The notes beneath the pieces were generated by a model, which was not told the DNA's origin, made no database searches, and was given only the letters and a program-made list of their open reading frames with translations. Below, one piece after another: positions 25,636-35,237 of a stretch of DNA of 64,000 bases (within the stretch, counting starts at the first letter, position 1; each line of letters starts with the position of its first letter). This stretch comes from Sarcodiotheca gaudichaudii (taxonomy: Eukaryota; Rhodophyta; Florideophyceae; Gigartinales; Solieriaceae), in contig JAUKVZ010000004.1 of NCBI GenBank assembly GCA_032355985.1, positions 186,001 to 250,000 of the forward strand, read 5' to 3'. A program made the translations under genes and the position numbers.

Positions 25636-27135
25636 ATGCCATCACCCCGCCATTGCTGCGCCGCCATCATCGCGCTCACCCTCTCAACGATCACCTTCGC
25701 CGGCTCAACCCCCGCCGAGCGAAACGAAGTCTGGCAAAACGCCCCCGACTCACCACTCGTCCAGCCAGCCATCGATCTCTACGAAGCCATCGTCACGCGC
25801 GACAAAGACGCATACATCAACTTCCTCGACACCGCATGTCACCCCGACCTGCACGCCGAATACGAGCGCGAATTGCTCGAGAACTATCTCGACCACATGG
25901 CCCGCGGCTCAGAAGACTGGCAGCTCTACGAAGTCCGCACCTACGAAGCCCCGCGCAGCGCCATCGTCTGGCGAAACACACGCACCCTCGAATGGCAGGG
26001 CCTCCTCGTCACCTTCGACTCCATGACCGACGCCCGCCCCAAAGACTTCGACATCGTCCCCGCGCGCCCGCCCGCATCCATCATTCACACACCCCTCACC
26101 GAAAGCGAAATGCTCGCCGAGCTCGATAGCGCCGTGCGCAGACTCACCGAACAGGGCGACTTCTCCGGCGTCGTCGCCGTCGCCAAAGATGGCGACCTCA
26201 AATACAAGTTCATCACCGGCGAAGCCTCTCGCGCCTATCACGTTCCCAACAACTTCAACACGCGCTTCTGCCTCGGCTCCATGACCAAGATGTTCACCGC
26301 CATCGCCATCTGCCGCCTCGCCGATGAAGGCAAACTCAACCTCACCGATCCAATCAGCGACTACCTCTCCGAAGACTGGATCGATCCCGAACTCGGCAAG
26401 CAGGTCACCATCGAACACCTTCTCACCCACACCGGCGGCGTCGGCAACTTCTTCCAGCATCCCGACTACTTCGACACCCCCCGCGCCCACTTCCGCGAAG
26501 TCGACACCTTCGCAAAGTTCTGCAAACCCGAACATCTGGATTTCCAACCCGGAACCGAATACCGCTACTCAAACTCCGGCTTCGTCATGCTCGGAAAAAT
26601 CATCGAAAGCGCATCAGGCGAAGACTACTACGACCACATGCAGAACGCGCTCTACAAACCACTCGGCCTCACCTCCACCGGCTGCATCGATCAGGACGAG
26701 ATCAACGAAAATATCGCCCAGGGCTACTTCTTCTCCGAGCGCTCAGGCAAGTGGACCAACAACATCTACACCCAGCGCGCCCGCGGCTGCCCCGCCGGCT
26801 CCTCCTACTCGAGCGCCCCCGACCTCCTCGCCTTCGCGCAACTCCTGAGAAATGGCAAAGTCGTCCCCCCCGACACGCTCAAGAAGATGACAACCCCCAA
26901 ACCAAACCTCGGCGCCCACCACTACGGCTACGGCTTCGGAGTCATCCACGACCGCGACACCGCCAACTCCTTCGGCCACAACGGCGGCGCCCCCGGCCTC
27001 TTCGCATGCCTGACCATGTTCAACAATGGCTACGACGTCGTCATCCTCTGCAACACCGGCCGCCCCGGCCAACCCCTCGAAGCTTTCGCCGAAGAACTCA
27101 TGCAGCGCCTCAACCCCAGCACAACTACCAACTGA
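25636..27135 (+). CDS. Exported serine beta-lactamase-like hydrolase (class C / peptidase S12 family)
   Basis: 499 residues. Signal peptide CCAAIIALTLSTITFAGS. The N-terminal 150 residues are an extra domain of unknown fold (tetratricopeptide/DUF-like helices plus beta). The catalytic domain has S-x-x-K at Ser215-Lys218 (GSMTKMF), Y-S-N at 311-313, and FGHNGG in place of KTG, as in class C/EstB-like esterases and D-Ala-D-Ala peptidases. Substrate (peptide, ester or beta-lactam) cannot be told. AGGAGGA lies 5 nt before ATG 25636. Convergent with the kinase gene. Confidence 0.88.
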   Translation: MPSPRHCCAAIIALTLSTITFAGSTPAERNEVWQNAPDSPLVQPAIDLYEAIVTRDKDAYINFLDTACHPDLHAEYERELLENYLDHMARGSEDWQLYEVRTYEAPRSAIVWRNTRTLEWQGLLVTFDSMTDARPKDFDIVPARPPASIIHTPLTESEMLAELDSAVRRLTEQGDFSGVVAVAKDGDLKYKFITGEASRAYHVPNNFNTRFCLGSMTKMFTAIAICRLADEGKLNLTDPISDYLSEDWIDPELGKQVTIEHLLTHTGGVGNFFQHPDYFDTPRAHFREVDTFAKFCKPEHLDFQPGTEYRYSNSGFVMLGKIIESASGEDYYDHMQNALYKPLGLTSTGCIDQDEINENIAQGYFFSERSGKWTNNIYTQRARGCPAGSSYSSAPDLLAFAQLLRNGKVVPPDTLKKMTTPKPNLGAHHYGYGFGVIHDRDTANSFGHNGGAPGLFACLTMFNNGYDVVILCNTGRPGQPLEAFAEELMQRLNPSTTTN

Positions 27136-27174
27136 AGGGGGCGCCTGCGCAGCTTCCGACAACTCGATCCGAGC

Positions 27175-30012
27175 CTACTCAGAAGCGCCCTCGCCGTTCG
27201 GAGGAAACTTCTCACGCCACGTGTCAGCCTTGGCGCCATATCCCCCGTCAGGCTCGATCTCATGGCGAGCGATGTACAGCGCGGCAAGCTGCCGAGCCAC
27301 ATCCTGTGTGCGACTATGTTCCGGCCCCATGCTCGCCGTCAGCACTGCATACGCCGCGAGCGCCGCCGACTCGGCCTCATCAAGGCGGCCAAGCGCCTCC
27401 AGCGTCTCGGCATGCAGCCCGCCGAAAATCCCAACGTATGCATGACCTTCGCCAAGTGCGCGTTTCGCGCCGGCCAGCATGGCTGATCCAAGCGCCTCCG
27501 CATCCTCGAACTCCTCGATCTCCAGGAGCATCACACACAGGTTGTACATCGCGGTGAGTGTGCTGATGTGATCATCGCCCAGCGACGCACGGCGGCCATC
27601 AAGCGCCGTGCGAAAATAAACCACGGCCTCCGGTAGCCGTTCCTGGCGACGCAGCAACTCTCCCATCGTCTGATTCGTATTGAGCGTAAACGGATGATGA
27701 TCGCCCAGCGATCGCTGGAAGCCGATCATCGCTTCTCGAATGAGTTGTTCCGCCTCTTCGTATCGCTCCAGCTTGCCGAGCAGATCGCCGAGGTTGTTCA
27801 TCGACCCAAGCGTGTCGAAGTGATCGGCGCCCAGAACCCGTCGCCTGCCCGCAAGCGCCTCTTGAAGGTAGGGCTCGGCGTCCTCGAGCCTCCCGAGCGC
27901 CAGCAGTATCGTGCCCATGTTATTGATGGCGATCAGTGTGCTCGGATGATCGTCGCCGAGCGACGCGCGATAAAACGCAATCGTCTTCGCCGCATAAGGC
28001 TCCGCTTCAGCGTGCCGACCCTGATTCTGCAACAAGTAGCTCAGGTTGCCCGTCGAACGAATCGTGTCGACATGCTTGTCTCCGAGCGCCCGGCGCCGAA
28101 GCTCCAGCGTCTCGCGGCAAAGTCGCTCCGCCTCGTCGCGCCTGCCGAGGCGATCAAGCAGGATGGAAAGACTGTCCATCGCTTTCATTGTCTCTTCATG
28201 TTCGTCGCCAAGCGCGCGCCGCGAGCGCTCGACCGCTTCAATCAGGATCGCTTCGGCCTCGTCGAGCTTCGATTGCTGGAAATAGACGGCGCCCAGCGCT
28301 CCGATTGATTCAAGCGTGTTGATATGATCATCACCAAGTGCTCGCCGCCGCCCCTCGAGCGATTCCATGAACCGCAGCTCGGCGTCATCCAACTCGCCCT
28401 GCTTCAAAAGCAAGGCGCCCGTGTTGTGAATCGAGCTCAATGTGTCGACATGCTGATCGCCATAGAGTTCGCGCCGCAGTATCAGGCTTCTGGACTGAAT
28501 GGCCTCCGCTCGCTCGAGCAGGCCTGCCTCCACCATGGCGATGGCAAGCGACTGAAGCAGCCGCGCCTCCACCGGCGGTTGAGCTTGAAACTGGCTCTGA
28601 ATCGCTCGAATTGATGGCTCAAAGATGTGCGCGTCGAGAGTGTCGAGCGCCATGCCGGTGAAGTCCACGCCCGCGATGATCGCGTCGTGCTCTGCGAGCA
28701 GCGTCGATCTTTCATCTTTAGTCAGACCGCGCCGATCCGCGACCGCACCGATCTTCTCACGAAGGCTATCGCGAATCGTCAGGCCAACTCCGTCAGGATC
28801 AATCTCGCCCAGTTGCTCGGACTGAAACGCAGCGACCTGCTCCAGCTCGTCAGCGCGCTGCGCCTCCTTAGCGCGAGCTTCATCAGCCTCCCGCGCTCTT
28901 TTATCCGCCAGCTGGCGCTGCTCCACGGCGTCTGCCCGCGCTCGCGATTGCCCGACCGCCAGCAAGCTCGTTGAAATCATCCCCGCAACGAGCACGAGAA
29001 ACACCGCCGTCAAACCCGTCACCAGCGCTCTGTGACGACGCGCAAACTTGCTGAGTTGATACGTGGCGCTCGGCGGGCGCACGCTGATTGGCTCATCATT
29101 GAGATAGCGCCGAATGTCATCAGAAAACGCGCTGGCCGATTGATATCGGCGCTCCCTTGTCTTCTCCAGCGCCTTGCCGACAATCGTCTCGACATCGCCG
29201 CGAAGAGTCCTCTCAATAAACGAAAGGCGCGTCGGCTCATCCTGTTGAATGATCCGAATCGCTTCCGGAACAAGCTTGCGGGAAAGATCATAAGGCGGCT
29301 TCTCGGCAAGCAGCTCGTACAGAATCACACCCAGCGCATACACGTCGCTGCGCGTGTCAATGCCCGCCGGATCGCCGGACGCCTGCTCGGGGCTCATGTA
29401 CGGAATCGTCCCGATCAGTTGGCCGATGTCCGTTTGGATCGTCGTCGTCTGGATGTCCCCGTCCGTGGCGCGCGCAATGCCGAAGTCAAGCACCTTCGGC
29501 TGACCGGAGCTATCAATCAGAATATTCCCCGGCTTCAGATCACGGTGAATCACGCCCTTTTGATGCGCGTGTTCAACCGCGTCGCATATCTTCGCAAAGA
29601 GCTCCAGCCGCTCGCGCACACTTAACTTGCGGCCGCGCGCAAAGCCGTTCAGCGGAGCGCCGTCAATTAACTCCATCGCAAAGAAAGGCGAGTCGCCGTC
29701 CAGGCCGACCTGATACACCTGCGCAATGCCCGGATGCTGCAGGCGGCCCAGGATGTCAGCTTCGAGCTGGAATCGCCTCAGAAGCGTCCCCGTCACAAGC
29801 CCTGCGCGAACAACCTTCAGCGCAACCTCGCGCCGAGGATGATCCTGCTCCGCGCGATACACAACGCCCATGCCGCCCGTTCCGAGCAGACCGATGATCC
29901 GGAACGGCCCGATGGCGCTCGGCATGGCGGCGCTCGGCGTAGTGTCGGGCGCCAACGGCGCAGTGGGCGCTTGCCCGTCTGAATCAAGGTCCGGGCGCGG
30001 ATCGTCATGCAT
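27175..30012 (-). CDS. Transmembrane Ser/Thr protein kinase with C-terminal TPR array
   Basis: 945 residues, Hanks-type kinase: glycine loop LLGTGGMGVVYRAE, catalytic Lys66 in ALKVV, HRDLKPGN, DFGIARA and YMSPEQAS, all intact. A transmembrane helix follows (ALVTGLTAVFLVLVAGMIST) with a coiled coil (EQRQLADKRAREADEARA), then about ten kinesin-light-chain-type TPRs of 42 residues with the recurring end (R)RALGDDHxxTL. The TPRs lie outside the membrane or in the periplasm by topology. Such kinase-TPR proteins are expanded in Planctomycetes; targets are unknown. Monocistronic, divergent from the DUF389 gene. Confidence 0.93.
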   Translation of the reverse strand: MHDDPRPDLDSDGQAPTAPLAPDTTPSAAMPSAIGPFRIIGLLGTGGMGVVYRAEQDHPRREVALKVVRAGLVTGTLLRRFQLEADILGRLQHPGIAQVYQVGLDGDSPFFAMELIDGAPLNGFARGRKLSVRERLELFAKICDAVEHAHQKGVIHRDLKPGNILIDSSGQPKVLDFGIARATDGDIQTTTIQTDIGQLIGTIPYMSPEQASGDPAGIDTRSDVYALGVILYELLAEKPPYDLSRKLVPEAIRIIQQDEPTRLSFIERTLRGDVETIVGKALEKTRERRYQSASAFSDDIRRYLNDEPISVRPPSATYQLSKFARRHRALVTGLTAVFLVLVAGMISTSLLAVGQSRARADAVEQRQLADKRAREADEARAKEAQRADELEQVAAFQSEQLGEIDPDGVGLTIRDSLREKIGAVADRRGLTKDERSTLLAEHDAIIAGVDFTGMALDTLDAHIFEPSIRAIQSQFQAQPPVEARLLQSLAIAMVEAGLLERAEAIQSRSLILRRELYGDQHVDTLSSIHNTGALLLKQGELDDAELRFMESLEGRRRALGDDHINTLESIGALGAVYFQQSKLDEAEAILIEAVERSRRALGDEHEETMKAMDSLSILLDRLGRRDEAERLCRETLELRRRALGDKHVDTIRSTGNLSYLLQNQGRHAEAEPYAAKTIAFYRASLGDDHPSTLIAINNMGTILLALGRLEDAEPYLQEALAGRRRVLGADHFDTLGSMNNLGDLLGKLERYEEAEQLIREAMIGFQRSLGDHHPFTLNTNQTMGELLRRQERLPEAVVYFRTALDGRRASLGDDHISTLTAMYNLCVMLLEIEEFEDAEALGSAMLAGAKRALGEGHAYVGIFGGLHAETLEALGRLDEAESAALAAYAVLTASMGPEHSRTQDVARQLAALYIARHEIEPDGGYGAKADTWREKFPPNGEGASE

Positions 30013-30135
30013 GAGACGCAGGCTCCGAATGTGCGGTACGTCGATCAGATACCTCGATACGCTCGGTTTTCGATCATACTGACCGAGCCGTAGATGCCAA
30101 GGTGTCCGGCGATCACTTCACGCAAGCGGCGCCAC

Positions 30136-30149
30136 TACAATCCCCACCA
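30136..30149 (+). promoter_or_regulatory. Possible -10 element close to a start codon
   Basis: TACAAT at 30136-30141 lies 7 nt before ATG 30149, so the transcript would begin at or next to the start codon (leaderless). No good -35 is visible; weak. Confidence 0.35.
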
Positions 30150-31984
30150 TGCCCGCGGCCCTCTACATCGACAGCGACGACCATCTCGACGGTCTCGTCC
30201 GCTGGTCAGCATGGATCGCCGCACGCCTCGGGCACGGCCTCGAGATCGTCTGCTGCGAAAACGACGGCGACTCCACCCGCCGCCGCAAAGTCTCGCCCGA
30301 CAAGGAAGAGTTCGACTCCGAACTCGCGCAGCGCATCGCCGAAACCGTGCGCACGCTTGAGAATCAGGATGTCTCCATCATCCGACTCACCGCGCCGAAG
30401 ATCGCCACCGCTGTCATCGAAGACATCACCGAGCAGCAGTACAGCCACATCTTCGTGCGCCTGCCCATCGATCTCAGCGAACCCAAGCAAGCCGGCTCAC
30501 TCGCCCGCAGCCTCTACCGAAGCGCGCCCGCCGATCTCATCCTCGTCCGCCCACGACGCAACGCGCCCGCCGACGGCCTCAACATCCTCATGCCCCTCTT
30601 CGAAGGCGCCGGCGCCGATACGCTCACCCTCATCGCGCGATCCGTCGAGCCCGATGCGAAAACCACCGTCGATGTCCTCCTCGATCCCGAACGATCAAAC
30701 CGCTCCCGACGCACGTATCAGAAACTGCTCGACCGCATCAAACGACCCGAACAGTTCAAAAGCCACGCACACGCGCATCGAAAGTTCTCCGATCAGCTCA
30801 AACCGCTGATGGAGCATGCGGATGTCGTCTGCGTCGAATCAACCGAAAAACTCTTCCACACCAAAGAGCGCCGCGTGCTGCGCCAGACAATCGCCGACCT
30901 CGGCGATGAAGCGCCGACCACCATCCTCTATCGCCCGCTCGGCGCCGCCCAGTCCGGACACACACAGCGCTGGCTCGAACGAGTTCGCGAATCGCTCCCC
31001 GGACTCGAACGCGATGAACGAGTCGATCTCTACGAACGCATCGAAGCCGGCGGCAAAGTCAGCGCCGACTTCCTCATCATGATGGTCCTCTCCTCCGGCA
31101 TCGCCGCGTTCGGCCTCCTCCAAAATGCCGGCGCCGTCGTCATCGGCGCCATGGTCGTCGCGCCCCTCATGACGCCACTCGTCGCCATCGGCCTCGCGCT
31201 CGTCCAGTCCAATGCGCATCTCTTCCGCAAATCACTCGCCGCCATGCTCCTCGGCCTCGGCCTGGGCCTCGCGACATCCATGGTCATCGGACTCGTCACG
31301 CCGCACATCGATCTCACACCCGAAATCCTCGCGCGCACGCAGCCGACCGTGCACGATCTCGCCATCGCCCTCTTCTCCGGACTCGCCGGCTCATACGCCA
31401 TCGCCCGACCCGGCATCGCAGGATCACTCGTCGGCGTCGCCATCGCCGTCGCGCTCGTACCGCCACTCGCATCCTGCGGCATCGCCCTCACACGACTCGA
31501 CTTCCCCGAAGCCGGCGGCGCCTTCCTCCTCTTCCTCACCAACGCCGTCACCATCGTTCTCGGCGCCTCCGTCGTCTTCCGCTTCTTCGATCTCGACGGC
31601 CCCAAAAACATCAAGACACCCGCCTGGGTCGTGCGCACCAACCTTCTCCTCCTCATCGCCATCATCGCGCTCCTCGCGCCCCTCACCCATGACATGGGCC
31701 GCGAACTCAGCGTCGGACCCACACGCCCGCTCCTCTATCCGCTCTCGCCGGCCATGCGCCACAATCTCGAAAGGCGCATCGGTGATGAACCCGAAGTCGA
31801 CATCCTGCTGATGGCCCGCGCCGGCGTCGAACGAGGCGATGTCGTCCGCATCGTCCTCGTCAGCCCAAACGACTTCCCCGCCCAGCTCCTCCAGGATGTC
31901 GAAGCCATCGCCCGCGCCAACCTCCCCGCAGACGCGCCCGTCCACATCATCACCCTCTACAAGGCGCGATCGTCGAGCCCGTAG
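30149..31984 (+). CDS. DUF389 membrane protein with N-terminal universal-stress-like domain
   Basis: 611 residues. The first about 280 residues resemble two Usp-like alpha/beta units (MPAALYIDSDDHLDGLVRWS and DGLNILMPLFEGAGADTLTL). The DUF389/TIGR00341 membrane core follows: DFLIMMVLSSGIAAFGLLQN, AVVIGAMVVAPLMTPLVAIG, several more helices and a hydrophilic C-terminal domain. DUF389 proteins are multi-spanning membrane proteins of unknown activity. The following gene starts directly after the stop (TAG then ATG), implying coupling. Few upstream bases separate a -10-like element from the ATG. Confidence 0.85.
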   Translation: MPAALYIDSDDHLDGLVRWSAWIAARLGHGLEIVCCENDGDSTRRRKVSPDKEEFDSELAQRIAETVRTLENQDVSIIRLTAPKIATAVIEDITEQQYSHIFVRLPIDLSEPKQAGSLARSLYRSAPADLILVRPRRNAPADGLNILMPLFEGAGADTLTLIARSVEPDAKTTVDVLLDPERSNRSRRTYQKLLDRIKRPEQFKSHAHAHRKFSDQLKPLMEHADVVCVESTEKLFHTKERRVLRQTIADLGDEAPTTILYRPLGAAQSGHTQRWLERVRESLPGLERDERVDLYERIEAGGKVSADFLIMMVLSSGIAAFGLLQNAGAVVIGAMVVAPLMTPLVAIGLALVQSNAHLFRKSLAAMLLGLGLGLATSMVIGLVTPHIDLTPEILARTQPTVHDLAIALFSGLAGSYAIARPGIAGSLVGVAIAVALVPPLASCGIALTRLDFPEAGGAFLLFLTNAVTIVLGASVVFRFFDLDGPKNIKTPAWVVRTNLLLLIAIIALLAPLTHDMGRELSVGPTRPLLYPLSPAMRHNLERRIGDEPEVDILLMARAGVERGDVVRIVLVSPNDFPAQLLQDVEAIARANLPADAPVHIITLYKARSSSP

Positions 31985-32323
31985 ATGAACGAAGAGGCGA
32001 CAACAACCAGACGCCGCCGCCCCTCACGCGGCTTCCTCCTCATCCTCGCCCTTCTCATCGGCGCGCCAGTCGTCAGCACAGCCATCGCCTGGCGCACGCA
32101 CGAGATCTACCCGGATTCCAAGGCGAAACGCGACCTCCGATCGGGACGAATCATCGGGCGCACGTTGCAGGAGGTGGAGGCGCGATACGGAAGGGCGGCG
32201 CCCACCTATCCCGATGAGAACACGTTCAGCGTGTTTCTCGGTGAAGACATCGGCACGTTTTACTACCTGATCCTTCGCGTCGAAAATGGTGTCGTCACCG
32301 AAGCGTCGATCGACTCCGACTAG
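31985..32323 (+). CDS. Small BamE/SmpA-like membrane-anchored protein
   Basis: 112 residues. Basic N-terminus (TTRRRRPSRG), one membrane helix (FLLILALLIGAPVVSTAIAW), then an alpha-beta domain beginning G-R-T-L-Q-E-V-E-A-R-Y-G, the G-x-[ST]-x-x-[EQ]-[VL]-x-x-x-[FY]-G start of SmpA/OmlA/BamE-type folds. It has no lipobox, so it differs from true BamE. A paralogue-like gene with the same plan lies at 58673. Translation follows the DUF389 gene without spacing. Convergent with the zinc-ribbon array, ends overlapping by 4 bases. Confidence 0.65.
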   Translation: MNEEATTTRRRRPSRGFLLILALLIGAPVVSTAIAWRTHEIYPDSKAKRDLRSGRIIGRTLQEVEARYGRAAPTYPDENTFSVFLGEDIGTFYYLILRVENGVVTEASIDSD

Positions 32324-32931
32324 CGCACTTCGGCATCAATTGTGTCTGCCTCGCGAAGACTCGCTCCACATTCAGGACACACTGTCGCATCAAGCCCCGC
32401 CAGATCGTAATGACATTGGGCACATCGCCCATCGATCACATGCAGCCCGTTGCGCCGACCCCACGACGTCAGCGCAATAATGGTCACTGCGTTCCAGACG
32501 ACAATCGCCGCAAACACAATGAACATCAGCCGAAACTCATTGCCGCCCGGGATGATCTCTTCCCCGATGAGCAGTGACGAAGCGAGCAGGCCTGCTCCAA
32601 GCGCCGCGTTGGCGACATGCCTGCTTTGCGTCAGCCACCGGAGCGTCACGGCAGTGACAATCGAGCATACTAGAATCGGCGCCAACCCAAGCACGCCCGC
32701 CGGCGGCTTGAAGAGGAAGATGGGCGTATAGACGTGCGGCAGGAATGTCGCCGCGTTCACGAGAAGCGAAACCGCCAGCACAGGAAACGTCGCCCCTAGT
32801 GCAATGCAGACGATCGTTCGTTCGCGATCCAGACGTCCTGCGCTATTGACACACAGCACGGCGCAGCTCGTGAACACGGCCGCTGGGATGACGGTCATGC
32901 AGCTCAGTATGAAGGTGATGAATCCGATCAC
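32320..32931 (-). CDS. Zinc-ribbon membrane protein, array 1, gene 7
   Basis: 203 residues from a GTG at 32931 that overlaps the upstream stop as GTGA; an ATG at 32955 lies deeper inside the upstream gene. About six hydrophobic helices, loop with RLDRER after helix 1, last helix signature VVWNAVTIIALTSW, zinc ribbon CAQCHYDLAGLDATVCPECG at the C-terminus. Note H for the usual G in the first knuckle. Last gene of a seven-gene coupled run (36414 to 32320). Cytoplasmic or periplasmic side of the ribbon not determinable. Function unknown. Confidence 0.75.
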   Translation of the reverse strand: MIGFITFILSCMTVIPAAVFTSCAVLCVNSAGRLDRERTIVCIALGATFPVLAVSLLVNAATFLPHVYTPIFLFKPPAGVLGLAPILVCSIVTAVTLRWLTQSRHVANAALGAGLLASSLLIGEEIIPGGNEFRLMFIVFAAIVVWNAVTIIALTSWGRRNGLHVIDGRCAQCHYDLAGLDATVCPECGASLREADTIDAEVR

Positions 32932-33500
32932 GCCTGACCCCCGCACTCCGGACACACATCCCCCGCAATCCCTCGCAAGTCATACCCGCACGCCGCACAA
33001 CAACTGATCAACTGCGCCTGCGCCTCATACGCCCACTTCGACAGCGCCGTCGCCACCAGCGCATGCCACACCACCACCGCGCAAAGCATCAGCACCGGCC
33101 CCACCACGGCCATCGCCGGCGACGCCGATCCGCCGCCGCCTATGCCCGAAAGCAGCAGCATCCCGCCGCTCACGAGGCCCGCGATCACAACCCTCCGCGT
33201 CACGGATGTCGATCCCGTCGCCCACTTCAGACACAAAGCCGTCGCGAAAGAGCAGAGCACGCACGACACCGCCATCACCGCCCCGCCCGACCCCGCGCCA
33301 AACTGCCCCAGCAGCGCCCGAGCATTGAGAACCACAGTCATCGCCAGCACCGGAAACGCCAGCCCCAGCAGCGCCAGAACAATCGCCCGCCACGTCGTCA
33401 TCCGCCGCGCCCGCACCAGCGCCAGATCCGCATAGATAATGAACGCAATCGCCGGAAGCAGCAGCACGTTCGCAACCACGTAATGTCCGAAGGTGCTCAT
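32928..33500 (-). CDS. Zinc-ribbon membrane protein, array 1, gene 6
   Basis: 190 residues. Helix 1 VVANVLLLPAIAFIIYADLA, basic loop VRARRMTTW, four further helices, signature VVWHALVATALSKW and ribbon CAACGYDLRGIAGDVCPECG seven residues from the end. Very Gly/Ala-rich in the middle (GSGGAVMAVSC, GIGGGGSASP). Starts with ATG 33500 overlapping the upstream stop as ATGA. A clear paralogue of its neighbours. Confidence 0.8.
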   Translation of the reverse strand: MSTFGHYVVANVLLLPAIAFIIYADLALVRARRMTTWRAIVLALLGLAFPVLAMTVVLNARALLGQFGAGSGGAVMAVSCVLCSFATALCLKWATGSTSVTRRVVIAGLVSGGMLLLSGIGGGGSASPAMAVVGPVLMLCAVVVWHALVATALSKWAYEAQAQLISCCAACGYDLRGIAGDVCPECGGQA

Positions 33501-34159
33501 CCGTCCTTGTGCCCCCTCGCCGCCCGCTTCTGAGCCTTCAACGTCTCCTTCCGCTGCCGCTCCTTCTCCTTTCGCTTCTGTTCATCCACCTGCCGAAACA
33601 ACCGCTCCCAGTTGAACCAGGCGCCGCACTCCGGACACGTGTTCGAGCGAATCCCCACAAGGCTGTACCCGCACTTGGCGCAGCACAGCTGCGGCGTCCC
33701 CCGCTCAATCCTTCGCCGCCAGATCAGCAATCCACCCAGCGTCCCCCCATGCCACAGCATCGTCGCGATGAACAGCCGCACAATCGGGTGCGGCGAATCA
33801 ATCCCCGGCGGATCCATCGTCGACATCACAAAAGCCGCCAGCGCCCCGCCAATCAGATTCCCGATGCACACGATCGGACTCTGCGTGAAAAAGAAAAACG
33901 CCGCCGCCGTCACCAGCGTGCCGCACAAAACCGCCGTCGAAATCCCGCCCAGCACAGGCAGCGCGAAATACACATCATCGCCAAACAACATCGCCGTGAT
34001 CGCGAAATACGTAAACGCAAAACTGATCAGCCCGAACGTGATCGAAGCCGAAAGCCCGATCCCCCGCCAGTCGCTCAACAGCTTCGCGCTGTACGCCGTA
34101 AAGATAACCATCGGCGACCCGAGCACAAAGAAGAACATCAGATCAAGCAGCAATGCCAT
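33497..34159 (-). CDS. Zinc-ribbon membrane protein, array 1, gene 5
   Basis: 220 residues. Helices from MALLLDLMFFFVLGSPMVIF onward, signature MLWHGGTLGGLLIWRRR, ribbon CAKCGYSLVGIRSNTCPECG, then a 35-residue Lys/Arg-rich tail (KRKEKERQRKETLKAQKR) not seen in other members, which could bind nucleic acid or anionic lipid (inference). Start overlaps the upstream stop as TGATG. Confidence 0.8.
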   Translation of the reverse strand: MALLLDLMFFFVLGSPMVIFTAYSAKLLSDWRGIGLSASITFGLISFAFTYFAITAMLFGDDVYFALPVLGGISTAVLCGTLVTAAAFFFFTQSPIVCIGNLIGGALAAFVMSTMDPPGIDSPHPIVRLFIATMLWHGGTLGGLLIWRRRIERGTPQLCCAKCGYSLVGIRSNTCPECGAWFNWERLFRQVDEQKRKEKERQRKETLKAQKRAARGHKDG

Positions 34160-34728
34160 CAGGCGCGATCCTCGCTCTGCTCAATGCTCCGGCGCCCCCG
34201 CTTCACAGGCGCCCCGCACTCCGGACACACATCCGACGCCAGCCCGACAAGATCGTACCCGCAGCGCGCGCAATGATCCTTCACATACCCAATCCGCCAT
34301 CGACGCAGCGCAAGACACGTCACAATGTGCCATGCAAGACACGCGAGCGCCAGCATGGACACGGCGGTGTCATCTTTGACGTACCGCAGAAAGATCGGCA
34401 GCAGAATCAGCAGCGACAACACACCGGCGCAGACATTCCACAGCCCCACGCGCCACGATCGCGTCATCCACGCAAGTGCGGCGGCCGAAGCAAGTGTCCC
34501 GCCCCCGATCACATAGATCATCACGAAGATCCATTGATGATCCACAGCCATGAACGCATGGCCAAAAGCGATGAACTGCCCGACGACGCCATAGCCGACG
34601 GCCACACCAATCAACACAAACGTGCGTATCACACCAAAAGCCGGATCGCGCGACAGATAGAAAATCGTGTATGGCAGATACAGGATGAAGGGCGTCGCAA
34701 CGATCAGCAGTTGAATGATGTCGCCCAT
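34159..34728 (-). CDS. Zinc-ribbon membrane protein, array 1, gene 4
   Basis: 189 residues from ATG 34728 (TGATG overlap with the upstream stop). The ORF extends to 34806 but the extra 26 residues are Gly/Glu-rich and overlap the neighbour. Signature LAWHIVTCLALRRW, ribbon CARCGYDLVGLASDVCPECG, short basic tail. About six helices. Confidence 0.8.
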   Translation of the reverse strand: MGDIIQLLIVATPFILYLPYTIFYLSRDPAFGVIRTFVLIGVAVGYGVVGQFIAFGHAFMAVDHQWIFVMIYVIGGGTLASAAALAWMTRSWRVGLWNVCAGVLSLLILLPIFLRYVKDDTAVSMLALACLAWHIVTCLALRRWRIGYVKDHCARCGYDLVGLASDVCPECGAPVKRGRRSIEQSEDRA

Positions 34729-35237
34729 CACGCCGCCTTCACCCCATTCACCGCCTTCGTCTCTCCCGCATGTGCTCCCGCCGCCGCCTCGCGCTTCGCC
34801 CAGCAATCCACATACGCGGCCACCTGCGCCAGCCAGAACAGCCCCGTCGCCGGCAACAGCGAAAACGTGCGCTCATCAAGCTCCTTGCCATATATCGTCA
34901 CCGGCGCCAGAAACAGCGCCGCCAGCGCGCCCGCAAAGATCAGCATCGCAAACAGCCGCCCGCTTCCCGTAACAAGCCGCAGGCCGCACGCGACCACAAG
35001 CGCGCTCGCTCCAAATCCGCACATCACCGCCAGAAACGCATCCTGCGCCAACAACATCGGCCGCATCACAACATACACGCCCCCAGCCGCCACCGACGCC
35101 AGTGCGCACACACCAATCACACCAACCACACGCCCCGCCGTAAGCATCCGAGCCCGCCTCAGCGCATCACACACAAACCACGCCACAAACAAAGGCGTCA
35201 ACCCAACCGCGGCATACAAAAGCGCCAGCTGATTCAT
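34728..35237 (-). CDS. Array 1, gene 3: membrane paralogue without the zinc ribbon
   Basis: 169 residues with the same helix plan (LLYAAVGLTPLFVAWFVCDA, loop RRARMLTAGR, helices, final helix LFWLAQVAAYVDCW) but the C-terminus after it is KREAAAGAHAGETKAVNGVK with no CxxC pair. The ribbon has been lost or replaced. Both junctions are coupled overlaps (ATGA upstream, TGATG downstream), so the gene is kept in the translational chain. Confidence 0.75.
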   Translation of the reverse strand: MNQLALLYAAVGLTPLFVAWFVCDALRRARMLTAGRVVGVIGVCALASVAAGGVYVVMRPMLLAQDAFLAVMCGFGASALVVACGLRLVTGSGRLFAMLIFAGALAALFLAPVTIYGKELDERTFSLLPATGLFWLAQVAAYVDCWAKREAAAGAHAGETKAVNGVKAA

